The notes: generated by a model from the letters alone, not told the origin. 64,000 nt of DNA from Sorangium cellulosum So0157-2 (GCF_000418325.1 NC_021658.1:11484001-11548000); one strand, 5' to 3'. Shown: positions 39,199 through 48,576, counted from the first letter of the stretch. Program-made: numbers and translations.

Positions 39199-41094
39199 TC
39201 ACTTCATCGAGAAGTTGCACGCCGAGAGCGACGCCGACCCCACGGTCTGGGTGATCGCCCAGTTGTTGAGCGACCGGATCTGCGCCTGCTCGGTCCTGAA
39301 GGCGTACCGGTACGCGAGCTGCACCTCGGCGCCGCCCTTCGGCTGGATGTACACCGAGTACCGCCGCGACGACGTCTCGACCACCATCCGGACCGTGTAC
39401 GTCTTCCCGGCCACGTACGGGAACACCGTCGCCGCCTCGTACCTCGAGCCGTTCCGGACCCGGACGTTGCCCTGCTCGTCGAAGATCACGATCGCCGCGA
39501 GCTCGGTCCACTGATCCGCCGCCCCGCTCGACAGCCCGACCACCCCGTCGATCTTCGCCGCGCTCGGCGTCACGTCCCACGACGCCGTGAAGGTGCCCCA
39601 CTGCGTCGTCAGCGGCGTGTTCACCCACTCGCCAGCGTCCACGGTCGGGCACGACGGCGCCGGGTCTGGTGTCGTCGGCTCCGGCTCCGTCGGCTCGGTC
39701 GGCGTCGTCGGCTCGCTCGGCGTCGTCGTCCCCGAGCCGAACTCGAAGGCGCCGATGTCCATCGCGCCCACGGCCGTCCGCTGCCGCGCGGTGCCGACCG
39801 CCTCGATCGCCCCCTTCGGCGGGTGGAAGAGCGGGCTCGTCAGCGGCTTCGGGAACGGGTACCCCGGGATCCCCGAGATCTGGCTCACGCCCTTGTTCAG
39901 GAGCGGGCTCGACGACAGCAGCGACACGTCGCGCCGGTCCAGGCTCGTGAAGCCCGGATTGTTCACGATCTGCGTATTCACGAAGGCGGAAGGCACAACC
40001 GAGCCCGCGGGCACCGCGTTGTTGACGCCCTTGATCACCGGGCTGCCGGTCGCCCACTTCGCCTCGGTGTCGCGGAAGACCTGGACGCCGCCGCCGCCGA
40101 CGCGGTGGAAGACGTTGTTGTGGAGCTCGATGCTCTCGATGCCGTCGAACAGGTGGATCGCCGCGTTCGACCCCTGCATCAGCAGGAAGGTGTTGTTGAC
40201 GAACCGGTACCGCCCCTTGGTGTCGCCCGTGCCGTCGCCGCCGACGCGCACCACGTACTGCGTGTGCGTCTTGCGGAAGACGTTGCCGACCACATCGGAG
40301 TCCTCCCGCGCGAGCCCCGGATCCTGCCCGTCCGGACCGATCAGCTCGAGGTCCTTGTAGAGCCCGCCTTCGATCCAGTTATAGTAAATCTCGTTCCGCT
40401 CCGCGCGGGACTTCACCGCGTTGCCGCCGTTTGTGTCGTGGACGTAGCTGTGCTTCATCCGGAACACGGCGCCCGGATACGCGCTCTCGTCCGTGGCCAT
40501 GTAGATCGAGTGCTTCTGCGTCCCGTTCCCGCACTTGTAGACCTCGACGTACTCCAGCGTCAGCGAGCCCGAGTCGCCGTCGGCGCCGAGGATGCCGTGC
40601 GCAGGACAGTCGTGGACCACCGTGTCGCGAATGGTCACTTCGTGACCATGGTGGAAAACGCACCGGGTCGTGCCGCCGGTCACATCGAACCCCTCGAGCA
40701 CGACGTGGTTCGCGTTGAGCTCGATGGTGTTGGTGCCGCCCTTGAGGATGGGGCGCTTGCCGGAGACGCGCTTGCCGCGGATGGTGATCTTCGCGCTGGC
40801 CGTGCCCCCCCTCGTGATCCGGATATTGCCCGGGTACGTCACGTTGCCGTCGACCTCCACGATGTCGCCCGGCTTCAGCAGGCCGGCGACGTCGTTGAGG
40901 GTCTTGTAGGTGCGCGTAGGGCCGACAAGGAACGTCGTGCCGGCGGCCTGCTCCTCCGCGCCCCAATCCTCCGCGCTCACGTCCTCGTCGAGCGGCGCGC
41001 AGCCGGAGCCGACGATCGACATCGCCATCAGCGAGGCGATGAACTTACCGGCAGCGAACGACCGCGACCCAAAGCCTTGAGAAATCGAATGCAT
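39199..41094 (-). CDS. Right-handed beta-helix lipoprotein
   Basis: The ATG at 41094 is preceded on its strand by GGGGGAGAAAAAGCC. The signal ends in IVGSGC (Cys32). The 631-residue product has a parallel beta-helix region (about 55-390), with repeated strand-turn units such as NHVVLEGFDVTG, VTIRDTVVHDCPAHG, YRFVNNTFLL and ESIELHNNVFHR, as in pectate-lyase-like proteins. A Thr/Pro/Glu-rich linker (TTPSEPTTPTEPTEPEP) follows, and then a jelly-roll-like C-terminal domain (FTASWDVTPSAAKIDG, YSVYIQPKGGAEVQL). It probably binds or cleaves polysaccharide outside the cell; catalytic residues were not located. Confidence 0.88.
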   Translation of the reverse strand: MHSISQGFGSRSFAAGKFIASLMAMSIVGSGCAPLDEDVSAEDWGAEEQAAGTTFLVGPTRTYKTLNDVAGLLKPGDIVEVDGNVTYPGNIRITRGGTASAKITIRGKRVSGKRPILKGGTNTIELNANHVVLEGFDVTGGTTRCVFHHGHEVTIRDTVVHDCPAHGILGADGDSGSLTLEYVEVYKCGNGTQKHSIYMATDESAYPGAVFRMKHSYVHDTNGGNAVKSRAERNEIYYNWIEGGLYKDLELIGPDGQDPGLAREDSDVVGNVFRKTHTQYVVRVGGDGTGDTKGRYRFVNNTFLLMQGSNAAIHLFDGIESIELHNNVFHRVGGGGVQVFRDTEAKWATGSPVIKGVNNAVPAGSVVPSAFVNTQIVNNPGFTSLDRRDVSLLSSSPLLNKGVSQISGIPGYPFPKPLTSPLFHPPKGAIEAVGTARQRTAVGAMDIGAFEFGSGTTTPSEPTTPTEPTEPEPTTPDPAPSCPTVDAGEWVNTPLTTQWGTFTASWDVTPSAAKIDGVVGLSSGAADQWTELAAIVIFDEQGNVRVRNGSRYEAATVFPYVAGKTYTVRMVVETSSRRYSVYIQPKGGAEVQLAYRYAFRTEQAQIRSLNNWAITQTVGSASLSACNFSMK

Positions 41095-42251
41095 GGCTTT
41101 TTCTCCCCCGGCGTCGTCGAACCCCTGCGGTGAACAGGACCGTAACGGCCGAAGGCTACAGGGGGCAGAAGCGAAGCCTCCCGCTGTAGACCCTCGCGCC
41201 GCGAACCATCGGTGCAGACCATTCAGCACCAGAGGGGCGGATACCGGCGCTCTCGTGAGACAACTTATTCCTGGATTGGAGCAAAGGGTCAAGACGAAAT
41301 GCTTTCGCAAATCAAACGATCGGCCAATTAGGTCGCACACCTCAGCCGCTTTTCACATCAAGGTTGCAAAAATTCGATGCAAAACTGCAATGCGCAGCTC
41401 GTCCGCTGATGTGAGGAATGTATAGCGATGTGGCCGCTCGCTCGCTCTTTCATGGTCAAAATCCCGTAGAATTGTGGGCCAAAACGCACCTAGACCGGAA
41501 TATCCATTCGATTCAACGACCTCTGCCTACCTCTCCCCGCATCTGTCGAGGTCGCGGGCGACGTCCACGCCGCGCCGAGGCGGCGTTCTTCGCCGGAGCG
41601 GGCCGCTACTATCGTCAGCGATGGGCGGAGCGGTGGTCGCGCCGATCTCACCGCGCCCGCATGGGAGCAGCGCCTTTCACGCTTCGAGCCGCTGCCGCGG
41701 CGCCTCGAGCGCGCGCGGCGGTGCCATGCGCGCTCGGGGCGCTCCTCCACGGAGACGCGGCTTTGCCCAGCGCGCCTCGGGGCGCGTGCAGCGGAGTCGT
41801 TCGCCGATCGGATCTCCGGGGAGAGCTTCCATTGCGGCGCTCGCGACCTCGAGTGGACCTCGCGGCCACTGCGATGCGACGAGGCGCCGTGCGTTCGGCC
41901 GGCAGCCGCGCCCGTTCCCAGGGGACGCGAGCGCGCTCGCGATGCGTTCTCGCCGGCGAGATCAGGGAGATCGGGCGGGAGATCGCCGAGAGGCGCGAAT
42001 GAGCGGCGTTCGACGACGGGATCCGGCGCGTCCGCGCGGCCGTCGCGCGCGTCGCGCCGTTCCTCGCGCCGGCAGCCACGGGATAGCCGCCGGCCCCGCG
42101 GGAAAACTGAACGGGTTGTCAGGAATACAGAAAAGGATGAATCGGGCTCAGGAGGAGATCTCGTGGCGTTTCAGGAATTCCCGTCTTCCTGCTGGATTTG
42201 GGCTCCTGGATTCGGGGCGTGCGGCGGGCCGAGCGCGGGTCGGGGGCGGGC
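41095..42251. other. Long gene-poor region
   Basis: No supportable gene was found in 1157 bases. The first 370 bases (41095-41460) are relatively AT-rich and contain the upstream region of the beta-helix gene. From 41500 to 42100 the frames are open but Arg/Ala-rich in all directions and lack start signals. The end (42090-42250) precedes the 58-aa zinc-ribbon gene's 3' end. Confidence 0.45.
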
Positions 42252-42428
42252 TCAGCGCCTGCCTTTGAAGCCCATCATCTGCTGCACCACCGCCTCGCTC
42301 TCCTCGGCGATCGCGCCTTCCTGGGCCGCGCGATCGGCGCAGTCCTCACAGACCTTCTTCTTCTTGGTTCCGACCTTGATCGTCTTGAGCTCGTCGACCT
42401 CGCTGTCGCACTCGCGGCACGTGGGCAT
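42252..42428 (-). CDS. 58-aa zinc-ribbon-like small protein
   Basis: On the minus strand, ATG at 42428 has GGAAGG a few bases before it and opens a 58-residue frame ending in TGA at 42252-42254. It encodes MPTCRECDSEVDEL, then KTIKVGTKKKKVCEDCADRA, and ends VVQQMMGFKGRR. The two CxxC pairs (CREC and CEDC), about 20 residues apart, form a zinc ribbon. Both ends are well defined and the composition is globular, so I regard it as a real gene. Function is unknown; small zinc-ribbon proteins often accompany translation or transcription factors. It is divergent from the PilZ protein. Confidence 0.75.
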   Translation of the reverse strand: MPTCRECDSEVDELKTIKVGTKKKKVCEDCADRAAQEGAIAEESEAVVQQMMGFKGRR

Positions 42429-42582
42429 CGCCGACCTTCCTTTCGCCCGCCAGCATATCGCACCCGCGCCGGGATCGCGCCGCCGCGCTGCGGGGCGCCG
42501 GCGGGGCTCGCCCGCCCGATGTTTGGCCCGGACGCGCCGCGCGACCTACGCTCGGCGCCTCACGAGGACCCAGGAGGAACGC

Positions 42583-42912
42583 ATGGATCGCAGGCAGGGC
42601 GCGCGCGCCCAGGTCGACTTCCCCGTCTCGGCGCTCGTCGACGGCCACAGGCACCGGTGCCGCGCCATCGATCTCTCCCCGACCGGCATGGTCGTCGAGC
42701 GCACGCCCGGGCTCGCGGGCCGGGCGCTGCCGGCGGTCACCCCGTTCGAGCTCGATCTCGGGGTCGGCCGCCCCATCCGGCTGCGCGCCCGCCCGGTCTG
42801 GGATCGCGACAACCTGCTCGCCGTCCGCTTCGTGGTCATGAGCGACGCCGACCGGCTCACGATCGCCGAGCACCTCGACGAGAGAGCGCGGCGCCGCGAG
42901 CCGCTGCACTAG
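42583..42912 (+). CDS. PilZ-domain protein
   Basis: The ATG at 42583 is preceded by CAGGAGGAACGC. The 109-residue protein has the PilZ marks: N-terminal basic RRQGARAQVDFPVSALV and AIDLSPTGMVVER, the D-x-S-x-x-G motif used for c-di-GMP contact. The rest forms the small beta barrel. It is likely a c-di-GMP receptor, although the arginine cluster is RRxxxR rather than the strict RxxxR. It stands alone. Confidence 0.88.
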   Translation: MDRRQGARAQVDFPVSALVDGHRHRCRAIDLSPTGMVVERTPGLAGRALPAVTPFELDLGVGRPIRLRARPVWDRDNLLAVRFVVMSDADRLTIAEHLDERARRREPLH

Positions 42913-43235
42913 CCGCCCCGCCCCCGACGCAATGCGCGCCTGCAAGGGTGAAATCGCAGGAGTGCAACGCGAGGGAATGCGCCCGGGACATCTATGCGAT
43001 TTCGCAGCGATTTTTGAGCTTCTCGCCGTGGCATACGAGCTGCTAATTCATAGGGCAGCGTTGCTGGTGCGGCCTCTCCCCCCCCGGGCCCCGGCGACGC
43101 TTTTTCTTTTTGTCGCTCGCCGGATCGACGCGCCGTTCGGCGCTCGGTGACGCCTCCGCCCGGCGCCGAGCGCGCCGCTGCGCGAGGCGGCGCGCCGCTG
43201 CGTAGGGGAGCGTCGCGCGACGTGGGGAGCGCGCG
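42913..43235. other. Gene-free spacer
   Basis: No gene is seen. A relatively AT-rich stretch lies near 42985-43050. Confidence 0.5.
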
Positions 43236-45776
43236 CTACGTGCGCGGCTCCCTGCGCCGGCGCGCGGCGGAGATCGACGTCCGCGGCCACTTGGCGGCGG
43301 ACCGGCGCAGCTCGTCGAGCGCTTGCTCGGGCAGGCGCGCCACGCGCGGCTCGGCGGGGCGGGGCCCGGCGGCGGCCGGCGCCGCGGCGCCCGGCTCGCC
43401 CGCGTGGGGCTCGGCGGCGGTCAGCGGCTCGGCGGGGGCGGCCGGGCGGGCGCCCAGGTACGGCCAGAGGCGCTCGCGGATGGGCGCCGGCAGCACGTTC
43501 TCCAGGTACTCGAGCGCGGTCCCGCGGAGGTGCGCGTCGTCGGCGTGGAGCGCCCGGTAGGCGATCTCGAGCGGCTCGCGCTCGAGGCAGAGCGAGAGCA
43601 CGCGGAAGACGTGCTCCAGGCTGCGGCTCGTCCGCTCGACGAGCAGGCGCTCGGCCAGGGGCGCCTCGGCCGGCGGGGACGCGTTCGGGGGCTGGGCGTC
43701 CCACACCCGGCGGTCGATCTCGATCTCCCGCGTCGCCGCCGCGATCACGTCGTCGCGGCGCAGGTGGATCGGCGCGCGCTGCTGGAGCAGGCGCGCGAGC
43801 GCCACGCCGCACTGATAGCGCACCTCGAAGCGCTCGTCGGCGAGGCCGAGCATCAGCCCGTCGGCGGCGCGCTGGGTGGGGCAGGCCTGGAGCACGCGCG
43901 GGATGCGGCGCCGGACGGCGAGGCTCACGGCCGGGTCGAGCAGCGCGTCGAGGAGCTGGCCGGTCGCGCGGGGGGCGACGGCGCGGAGCGCGCGGATCGC
44001 CTCCGAGATGAGCCCGTCGCGCTCGAGGAGCGGGAGGAGGTGCGGGATGAGCGCGGGGTCGGGCTCCCGGGCGAGCGGCGCGAGCGCCCTGCGGACGCGC
44101 TCGGGCTCGCCCGAGCGGAGGGCGGCGACCGCCGCGAGCACCGGGTCGGACGAGAGCGCGGCCGACGCGGAGCGCGCCGAGAGCGGCCCCTCGGCGATCT
44201 TGCGCTCGCCCGCCGGGGCGCGCGGGCCGTCGCCGGGGGCGCCGGCGGAGACCGGCGGCCGGGCGGAGATCGGCGGGCCGGCGTACGAGATGCGCTCGCC
44301 GTCGCCGTGGGCGCGGCCGGCGTCGGCCCGGGCGGCCGTCCCCCGCCGGAGGGCGGCGAGCTCGGCGAGCACCTTGTCGCGGCTGAGCGCGTCGACGGTG
44401 CCGCTCAGGGTGCGGCGGGTGGTCGCGTCGACGACGTTCGCCGGGTCGAGCGAGACGGCGCCGGAGCGCAGGCTGCCCTCGAGCGCGGCGACGTAGCCCC
44501 GGTGGAGCCGCGGCGTGAAGAGCAGGGTGACGCCCGCGGCCGCGGTGCCGAGGCCGATGAGGAGCGGCAGCGACGCGTCCGGCGCGAGCGCGAGCAGGAC
44601 CATGGCGAGGCCGCTGCCGACCGCGGTGCCGATGCGGTCGAAGCCCACGTCGATGAGGGTCTTGATCGACCGCTTCTGGTCCGGGGGCAGGGGCGTGTAG
44701 AGCAGCTCGTAGCCCGACCGGAAGAGGGAGTTCCGGAGCACGGCCTCGGTGGCGCGGACGATGGAGGCGGACCAGAGGCGCGGCGCGACCACGACGGAGA
44801 GGGAGCTCGTGAGGACGGCGGCCGGGAGGATGCCGATGGTGGCGGCGAGCCCGAGCCGGTCGAGCGAGAAGGTGGCGGCGAGCGACTGCACGAGGAAGGA
44901 GAGCAGGCTGACCGAGAGGTGGAAGAGCGCGAAGAACGAGAGCAGCTCGTTGCGGTCGCGCATCGCGTGGGCGGCCTCGGCGCTGAGGGCCACGTCGAAG
45001 AGCGCGCCGCTCACCGCGCCGAGCCCGACGAGCAGGGCGAGGTCGCGCAGGTGGGGGCTCTCGCGCAGGGCGCGGAGGCCGGAGGGGCTGGCGGCGGCGG
45101 AGGCGGCGGTGGAGCTGGCGGCGGCGGCGCCGGCGTGGTGTTCGGCGTGGCCTTCGGCGCCGGCCGCGGTCGCGCCCGGGAGGCCGGCGCCGAGGAGGTA
45201 GGTCGCCAGGGCGGCCAGCCCGCTCAGGCCGGCGAGGGCGAGGAGCATGGTCGGGGCGTCCACGAGGTGGCCGGCGCGCCAGGCGAAGACGCCGCCGATG
45301 ACGCCGCCGAGCGTGCCGCCGCCGGCGATGCGGCCCATGGAGTGGCGTGCGGTGTGGGGGTCGAAGCGCTCGTTGACGAGCGACCAGAAGGCGGAGATGA
45401 GGGTCGCGCCGAAGACGGCGACGTGCAGGTAGAAGACGAGGGCGGCGGCGCCGGGCGCGCGCAGGGCGAGGGCCCACTCCAGGCCGAGGAGGGCGGAGCT
45501 CGCGGCGCAGGTGGCGGGGACGACGCGCGCGGGCGAGAGCTGCAGGAGGGCGCGCGAGAGCAGGAGGACGGCGGCGAACGAGAGCACCGCGCCGGCGGCC
45601 ATGACCTTGGGGACGTCGGCGGCGCCGAAGGCGGAGAGGAAGAGGGCGTCGCGGGTGGCGCGGCCGGCGACCTGCTGGGCGATCATCGCGCCGGACGCGA
45701 GGGCGGCGATGAGGACGGGCCTTGCGCTGTCGGTCTCCCCTTCCACCTGGTTCTCGGGCAGCGGTCCGCTGGGCAT
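43236..45776 (-). CDS. ATP/ADP translocase-like membrane protein with HEAT repeats
   Basis: This 846-residue protein has an N-terminal multi-pass membrane region of about 430 residues, with segments such as VLIAALASGAMIAQQVAG, GAVLSFAAVLLLSRALL, LALLVGLGAVSGALFDVALS and LLIGLGTAAAGVTLLF. It resembles the nucleotide-transporter (NTT/TLC) or related MFS proteins that occur fused to HEAT repeats in myxobacteria. From about residue 540 come HEAT-like helical repeats (AAVAALRSGEPERVRRALAP, LIPHLLPLLERDGLISEAIR, FEVRYQCGVALARLL). The tail is Ala/Pro-rich and basic. Whether it moves nucleotides is not certain from sequence. It is followed, 10 bases away on the same strand, by the cyclo-ligase gene's 3' end, so both may be in one transcript. 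Confidence 0.82.
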   Translation of the reverse strand: MPSGPLPENQVEGETDSARPVLIAALASGAMIAQQVAGRATRDALFLSAFGAADVPKVMAAGAVLSFAAVLLLSRALLQLSPARVVPATCAASSALLGLEWALALRAPGAAALVFYLHVAVFGATLISAFWSLVNERFDPHTARHSMGRIAGGGTLGGVIGGVFAWRAGHLVDAPTMLLALAGLSGLAALATYLLGAGLPGATAAGAEGHAEHHAGAAAASSTAASAAASPSGLRALRESPHLRDLALLVGLGAVSGALFDVALSAEAAHAMRDRNELLSFFALFHLSVSLLSFLVQSLAATFSLDRLGLAATIGILPAAVLTSSLSVVVAPRLWSASIVRATEAVLRNSLFRSGYELLYTPLPPDQKRSIKTLIDVGFDRIGTAVGSGLAMVLLALAPDASLPLLIGLGTAAAGVTLLFTPRLHRGYVAALEGSLRSGAVSLDPANVVDATTRRTLSGTVDALSRDKVLAELAALRRGTAARADAGRAHGDGERISYAGPPISARPPVSAGAPGDGPRAPAGERKIAEGPLSARSASAALSSDPVLAAVAALRSGEPERVRRALAPLAREPDPALIPHLLPLLERDGLISEAIRALRAVAPRATGQLLDALLDPAVSLAVRRRIPRVLQACPTQRAADGLMLGLADERFEVRYQCGVALARLLQQRAPIHLRRDDVIAAATREIEIDRRVWDAQPPNASPPAEAPLAERLLVERTSRSLEHVFRVLSLCLEREPLEIAYRALHADDAHLRGTALEYLENVLPAPIRERLWPYLGARPAAPAEPLTAAEPHAGEPGAAAPAAAGPRPAEPRVARLPEQALDELRRSAAKWPRTSISAARRRREPRT

Positions 45777-45786
45777 CCTAGGCGGG

Positions 45787-46392
45787 CTAGGCGGGCTCGG
45801 CGTCGAGCACGCGGGCGTCGGTCACGAGGGTCCCGAGCGGGACGTCGCCGTCGGTGGCGGGCACCTCGGCGATGAGCTGGAAGTCGAAGGCGACGCCGAC
45901 GGCGTGCGCCGGGGGGCAGAAGCGCGGCAGGGTGCTGTCGTAGTAGCCGGCGCCGTAGCCGATGCGGTGGCCGCGGGCGTCGATCTGGAGGGCGGGGACG
46001 ACGATGACGTCGAGCGCGGCGGCCTCCTCGTCGGCGGGGTCGGGCTCGCGGAAGCCGAGGCCGCGCTCCTGCATGGCCTCGGGGTCGGCGACGAAGCGGA
46101 AGGTCATGGCGCGCGACTCGGGGTCGATGGCGGGGTACGCGACCTGGACGCCGCGGGCGCGCAGGAGCGGGTCGAGCTCGCGGAGGTCGACCTCGTTGCG
46201 GTCCTCGATCGGGTAGAAGAGCGCGACGCGCCGGGCGGCGACGACGGCCGGGAGCTCGGCGAGGGCGCGGACGATGCGGCGGGAGCGCTCGAGGATGGCG
46301 TCGCGGGGGATGGAGCTGCGGACCGCCCGGGCGCGCTTGCGCAGCTCGGCTTTCGCGCGGTAGCGCAGGGCGGCTTCGGTATCGGGGTCCAT
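45787..46392 (-). CDS. 5-formyltetrahydrofolate cyclo-ligase
   Basis: The start at 46392 gives a 201-residue protein with the family pattern: an N-terminal KAELRKRARAVRSSIP, VALFYPIEDRNEVDL, DVIVVPALQIDARGHRIGYG and the signature GYGAGYYDSTLPRF. The enzyme converts 5-formyl-THF to 5,10-methenyl-THF with ATP in folate salvage. The length is normal. An alternative ATG lies nine codons upstream. In many bacteria the 6S RNA gene lies just upstream of this gene, so the 46393-46733 interval is worth a covariance search. Confidence 0.92.
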   Translation of the reverse strand: MDPDTEAALRYRAKAELRKRARAVRSSIPRDAILERSRRIVRALAELPAVVAARRVALFYPIEDRNEVDLRELDPLLRARGVQVAYPAIDPESRAMTFRFVADPEAMQERGLGFREPDPADEEAAALDVIVVPALQIDARGHRIGYGAGYYDSTLPRFCPPAHAVGVAFDFQLIAEVPATDGDVPLGTLVTDARVLDAEPA

Positions 46393-46733
46393 GGCGGGGG
46401 TGGGTCCTCCGGGGCGCATCCTAGAGAGGCGGGGCGGGATCGGGGAACCGGTGTGTGAGAAATCGGCCGGGGGGTGGAGCCGGGGGGTGCCGGGGGGCAC
46501 GAGGAGGACCCAGGCGGGCGCGACCGGCGAGCCGAGACGAGCCCACGGGCAGGAGGCGCTCCGGGCGCAGCAGAGCCGCCGCTGCGAGCTCGGTGGCACC
46601 GTTTGTGCTGGCGGCGCCGGCCGCGTGGACGGCGTGACAGGGTGGCTATTGGCAGGGCCGAAGTTGCGATACAGCGATGACCGAGCCGGAGTCGCCTGCG
46701 CGAGCCGCGGCCCTCGGCGATGGGAGGAGAGCG
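46393..46733. other. Divergent intergenic region
   Basis: No protein gene is evident between the cyclo-ligase and mscL. A sigma-54-like element (46594-46609) and a strong ribosome-binding site (GGGAGGAGAGCG, just before 46734) point toward mscL. Confidence 0.5.
46594..46609 (+). promoter_or_regulatory. Candidate sigma-54 promoter upstream of mscL
   Basis: TGGCAC-CGTTT-GTGCT has GG and GC separated by exactly 10 bases, as required at -24/-12 (consensus TGGCAC-N5-TTGC). It lies about 125 bases before the mscL start. The -12 half differs at one position. Single occurrences in GC-rich DNA can be chance. Confidence 0.3.
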
Positions 46734-47183
46734 ATGTTCTGGGACGATTTCAAGAAGTTTGCGATTCGTGGCAACGTCGTCGACATGGCGGTCGGCGTCG
46801 TGATCGGCGCGGCGTTCGGCAACATCGTCAAGTCCCTCGTCGATCACCTGATCATGCCGCCGATCGGCCTGGTGACGGGCGGCATCGACTTCAGCCGGCA
46901 CTACATCGTCCTGAAGGCGCCGAGCGGGCCGGGTCCCTACGCGACCCCCGACGAGATGGTGAAGGCGGGCGCGGTCCTGCTTCAATATGGCCAGGTCATC
47001 AACAACCTGGTGAGCTTCTTCATCGTCGCCTTGAGCGTGTTCCTGCTGATGCAGCTCATGGGCAAGCTCCAGAGAAAGCAGGAGGAGGCGGCGACGACCA
47101 AGGACTGCCCCGAGTGCGCGATGAGCATCCCCATCAAGGCGGTGCGCTGCGGGCACTGCACGGCGGCGCTGAAGGCGGCGTAG
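46734..47183 (+). CDS. mscL: Large-conductance mechanosensitive channel MscL with zinc-ribbon tail
   Basis: I choose 46734 because GGGAGGAGAG precedes it and MFWDDFKKFAIRGNVVDMAV is the canonical MscL beginning; an ATG at 46677 would add 19 residues. TM1 is about residues 15-45 (DMAVGVVIGAAFGNIVKSLV) and TM2 about 87-108 (INNLVSFFIVALSVFLLMQL). After the cytosolic helix comes CPEC (125-128) and CGHC (139-142), a zinc ribbon found in a subset of MscL proteins. The channel opens under hypo-osmotic shock. It converges with the RHS remnant. Confidence 0.94.
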   Translation: MFWDDFKKFAIRGNVVDMAVGVVIGAAFGNIVKSLVDHLIMPPIGLVTGGIDFSRHYIVLKAPSGPGPYATPDEMVKAGAVLLQYGQVINNLVSFFIVALSVFLLMQLMGKLQRKQEEAATTKDCPECAMSIPIKAVRCGHCTAALKAA

Positions 47184-47230
47184 GGGCCGGCGGGGGGGAA
47201 GAGCGCCTGCGCCCATCGCTGATTCAGTCG

Positions 47231-47966
47231 AAAGCTGCCCTGTCGGGAAGTACTCGTCCCGCTGCGTCAGCGTCTGCTCGTTGTTCGACGCGAAGCCCGT
47301 GCTGCCCAGGTGGTCCGGGTGGTAGTAGATCGTCGGCGGGTCCCGGAACCAGTCCGCGTCTGCTCGTCGTTCGACGCGAAGCTCGTGCTGCCCAGGTGGT
47401 CCGGGTGGTAGTAGATCGTCGGCGGGTCCCGGAACCAGTCCGGATCCATCTTGCTCGCGATGCGCGTCTGCCCCGCGTAGATGTGCTCGGTGATGAACCG
47501 CCCGTCCCGCAGCGTCAGGTGCTGGTCGTGGTAGGCCGTCTCCTCCTCGCCGCTGATGCGGTGCAGGTGCACCCGCCGTTCGCCGTCGCCGTCGCCGTCG
47601 TAGAGCACGCGCGACAGCTCCTGCCCGTTCTGGCTCACCCGCGAGACGCGGTTCTCCTCGTTCCACGCCGTCGTGCGCCGCGTCGCGTCCCGGTAGACCC
47701 AGCCGGTCTGGTTGCCGCTGGCGTCGTAGCTCATCACCCGCGGCCACGGCATCGACTCCGCCACGAGGTGCTCGTCGATGTGCCTGGGCGCATGCGGCCG
47801 CGGACCCGTGTACTGGTACACCGACCGGTACGTCTGCTCCCGGATCGCGTGATCCTCGCGCCATCCGCCGCTGCCATCGGGCACGAAGCGGTAGCTCGCC
47901 TGGTCCTTGGTCAGGATGTTGCCAATCTCGTCTTGCTCCAACGATAGCATATACCGGTGCCACGAA
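47231..47966 (-). pseudogene. Orphan RHS core fragment
   Basis: This stretch is a diverged copy of the RHS core encoded at about 49560-50190. Read on the minus strand, the similarity starts at DEIGNILTKDQASYRFV, goes through HRISGEEETAYHDQHLTLRD, and ends near the DEYFPTG segment, before the YFGARYYDP motif. An 86-bp tandem duplication (47271-47356 and 47357-47442) breaks the frame, and the fragment has no start or tip. It sits 53 bases downstream of the stop of the intact RHS gene. This is the usual place for a displaced tip or core left by toxin-tip exchange. Confidence 0.85.
47271..47442. repeat. 86-bp tandem duplication inside the orphan core
   Basis: Two copies of an 86-bp unit starting CGTCTGCTCG lie at 47271 and 47357 and differ at only two or three positions. 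The length is not a multiple of three, so the duplication shifts the frame. Confidence 0.9.
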
Positions 47967-48018
47967 TCCACACAACCAGACCCTCGCAGCACCAATCTGC
48001 ACAACCCAACGCAACATC

Positions 48019-48576
48019 CTACCCAAACCAGACAACAAGCCTTACTCCATCATCACCAAACCTCTCCGCGAGACAAGCCATGAGCTTCATCAGCAGATCG
48101 AAATTGGTGCCATCGATCGCGTCGGCTCTACGCAAGACAGGCCTACGGAATACACGATGGCCGCTTCTCGTCTCCTGCTGCGATTCCAGAGCCTCGCGCA
48201 CCCAGTCATGCCCGATCTTATTTATCCATTTAGTAACAAATATCTCGCTCCCGTCGTCATTAACAACATACTCGCTAATCCTATAGTCTCTCGACAGCGC
48301 GCACTCTTCCCAGTTGACACAAATCAGTTCACTATACAAAACCCAGCTCGGCCAGCTGTCGTCGTCGGAGTAACTAGAGATCTTTTGCATTAGGTTGGCG
48401 CTACAGTCCGTGGGTACTCCTCGGTTTGCGAACAGGGGCACGAATTCGGCGTAATTGTCCACACCAAAAAGGCACCCGTTCAAATCGTAGTGCTGCAAAA
48501 GCAAACTGCTGACATTGACAACGTCATACCATTCGCTCTCGATCTGAAACTCGACCGCACCATATATTTGAGCCAT
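48019..48576 (-). CDS. Immunity-like domain, in frame with the RHS tip
   Basis: An ATG at 48576 follows GGAG by nine bases and begins MAQIYGAVEFQIESEWYDVV. The 185-residue segment contains LLLQHYDLNGCLFGVDNYAEF and ends GDDGVRLVVWFG, a pattern I recall from a family of small proteins that open IYG..E and end VRLVVWF. The same frame is open upstream into the RHS toxin tip with no stop, so it can be translated either as the C-terminus of the giant protein or by internal initiation. Composition is clearly AT-richer than the RHS body. Immunity to the adjacent tip is inference from position. Confidence 0.65.
   Translation of the reverse strand: MAQIYGAVEFQIESEWYDVVNVSSLLLQHYDLNGCLFGVDNYAEFVPLFANRGVPTDCSANLMQKISSYSDDDSWPSWVLYSELICVNWEECALSRDYRISEYVVNDDGSEIFVTKWINKIGHDWVREALESQQETRSGHRVFRRPVLRRADAIDGTNFDLLMKLMACLAERFGDDGVRLVVWFG

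Noticed and set aside
41648..42079. 143-residue reverse frame
   Set aside because: It is Arg/Ala/Ser-rich without domains or start signals, in a gene-poor spacer.
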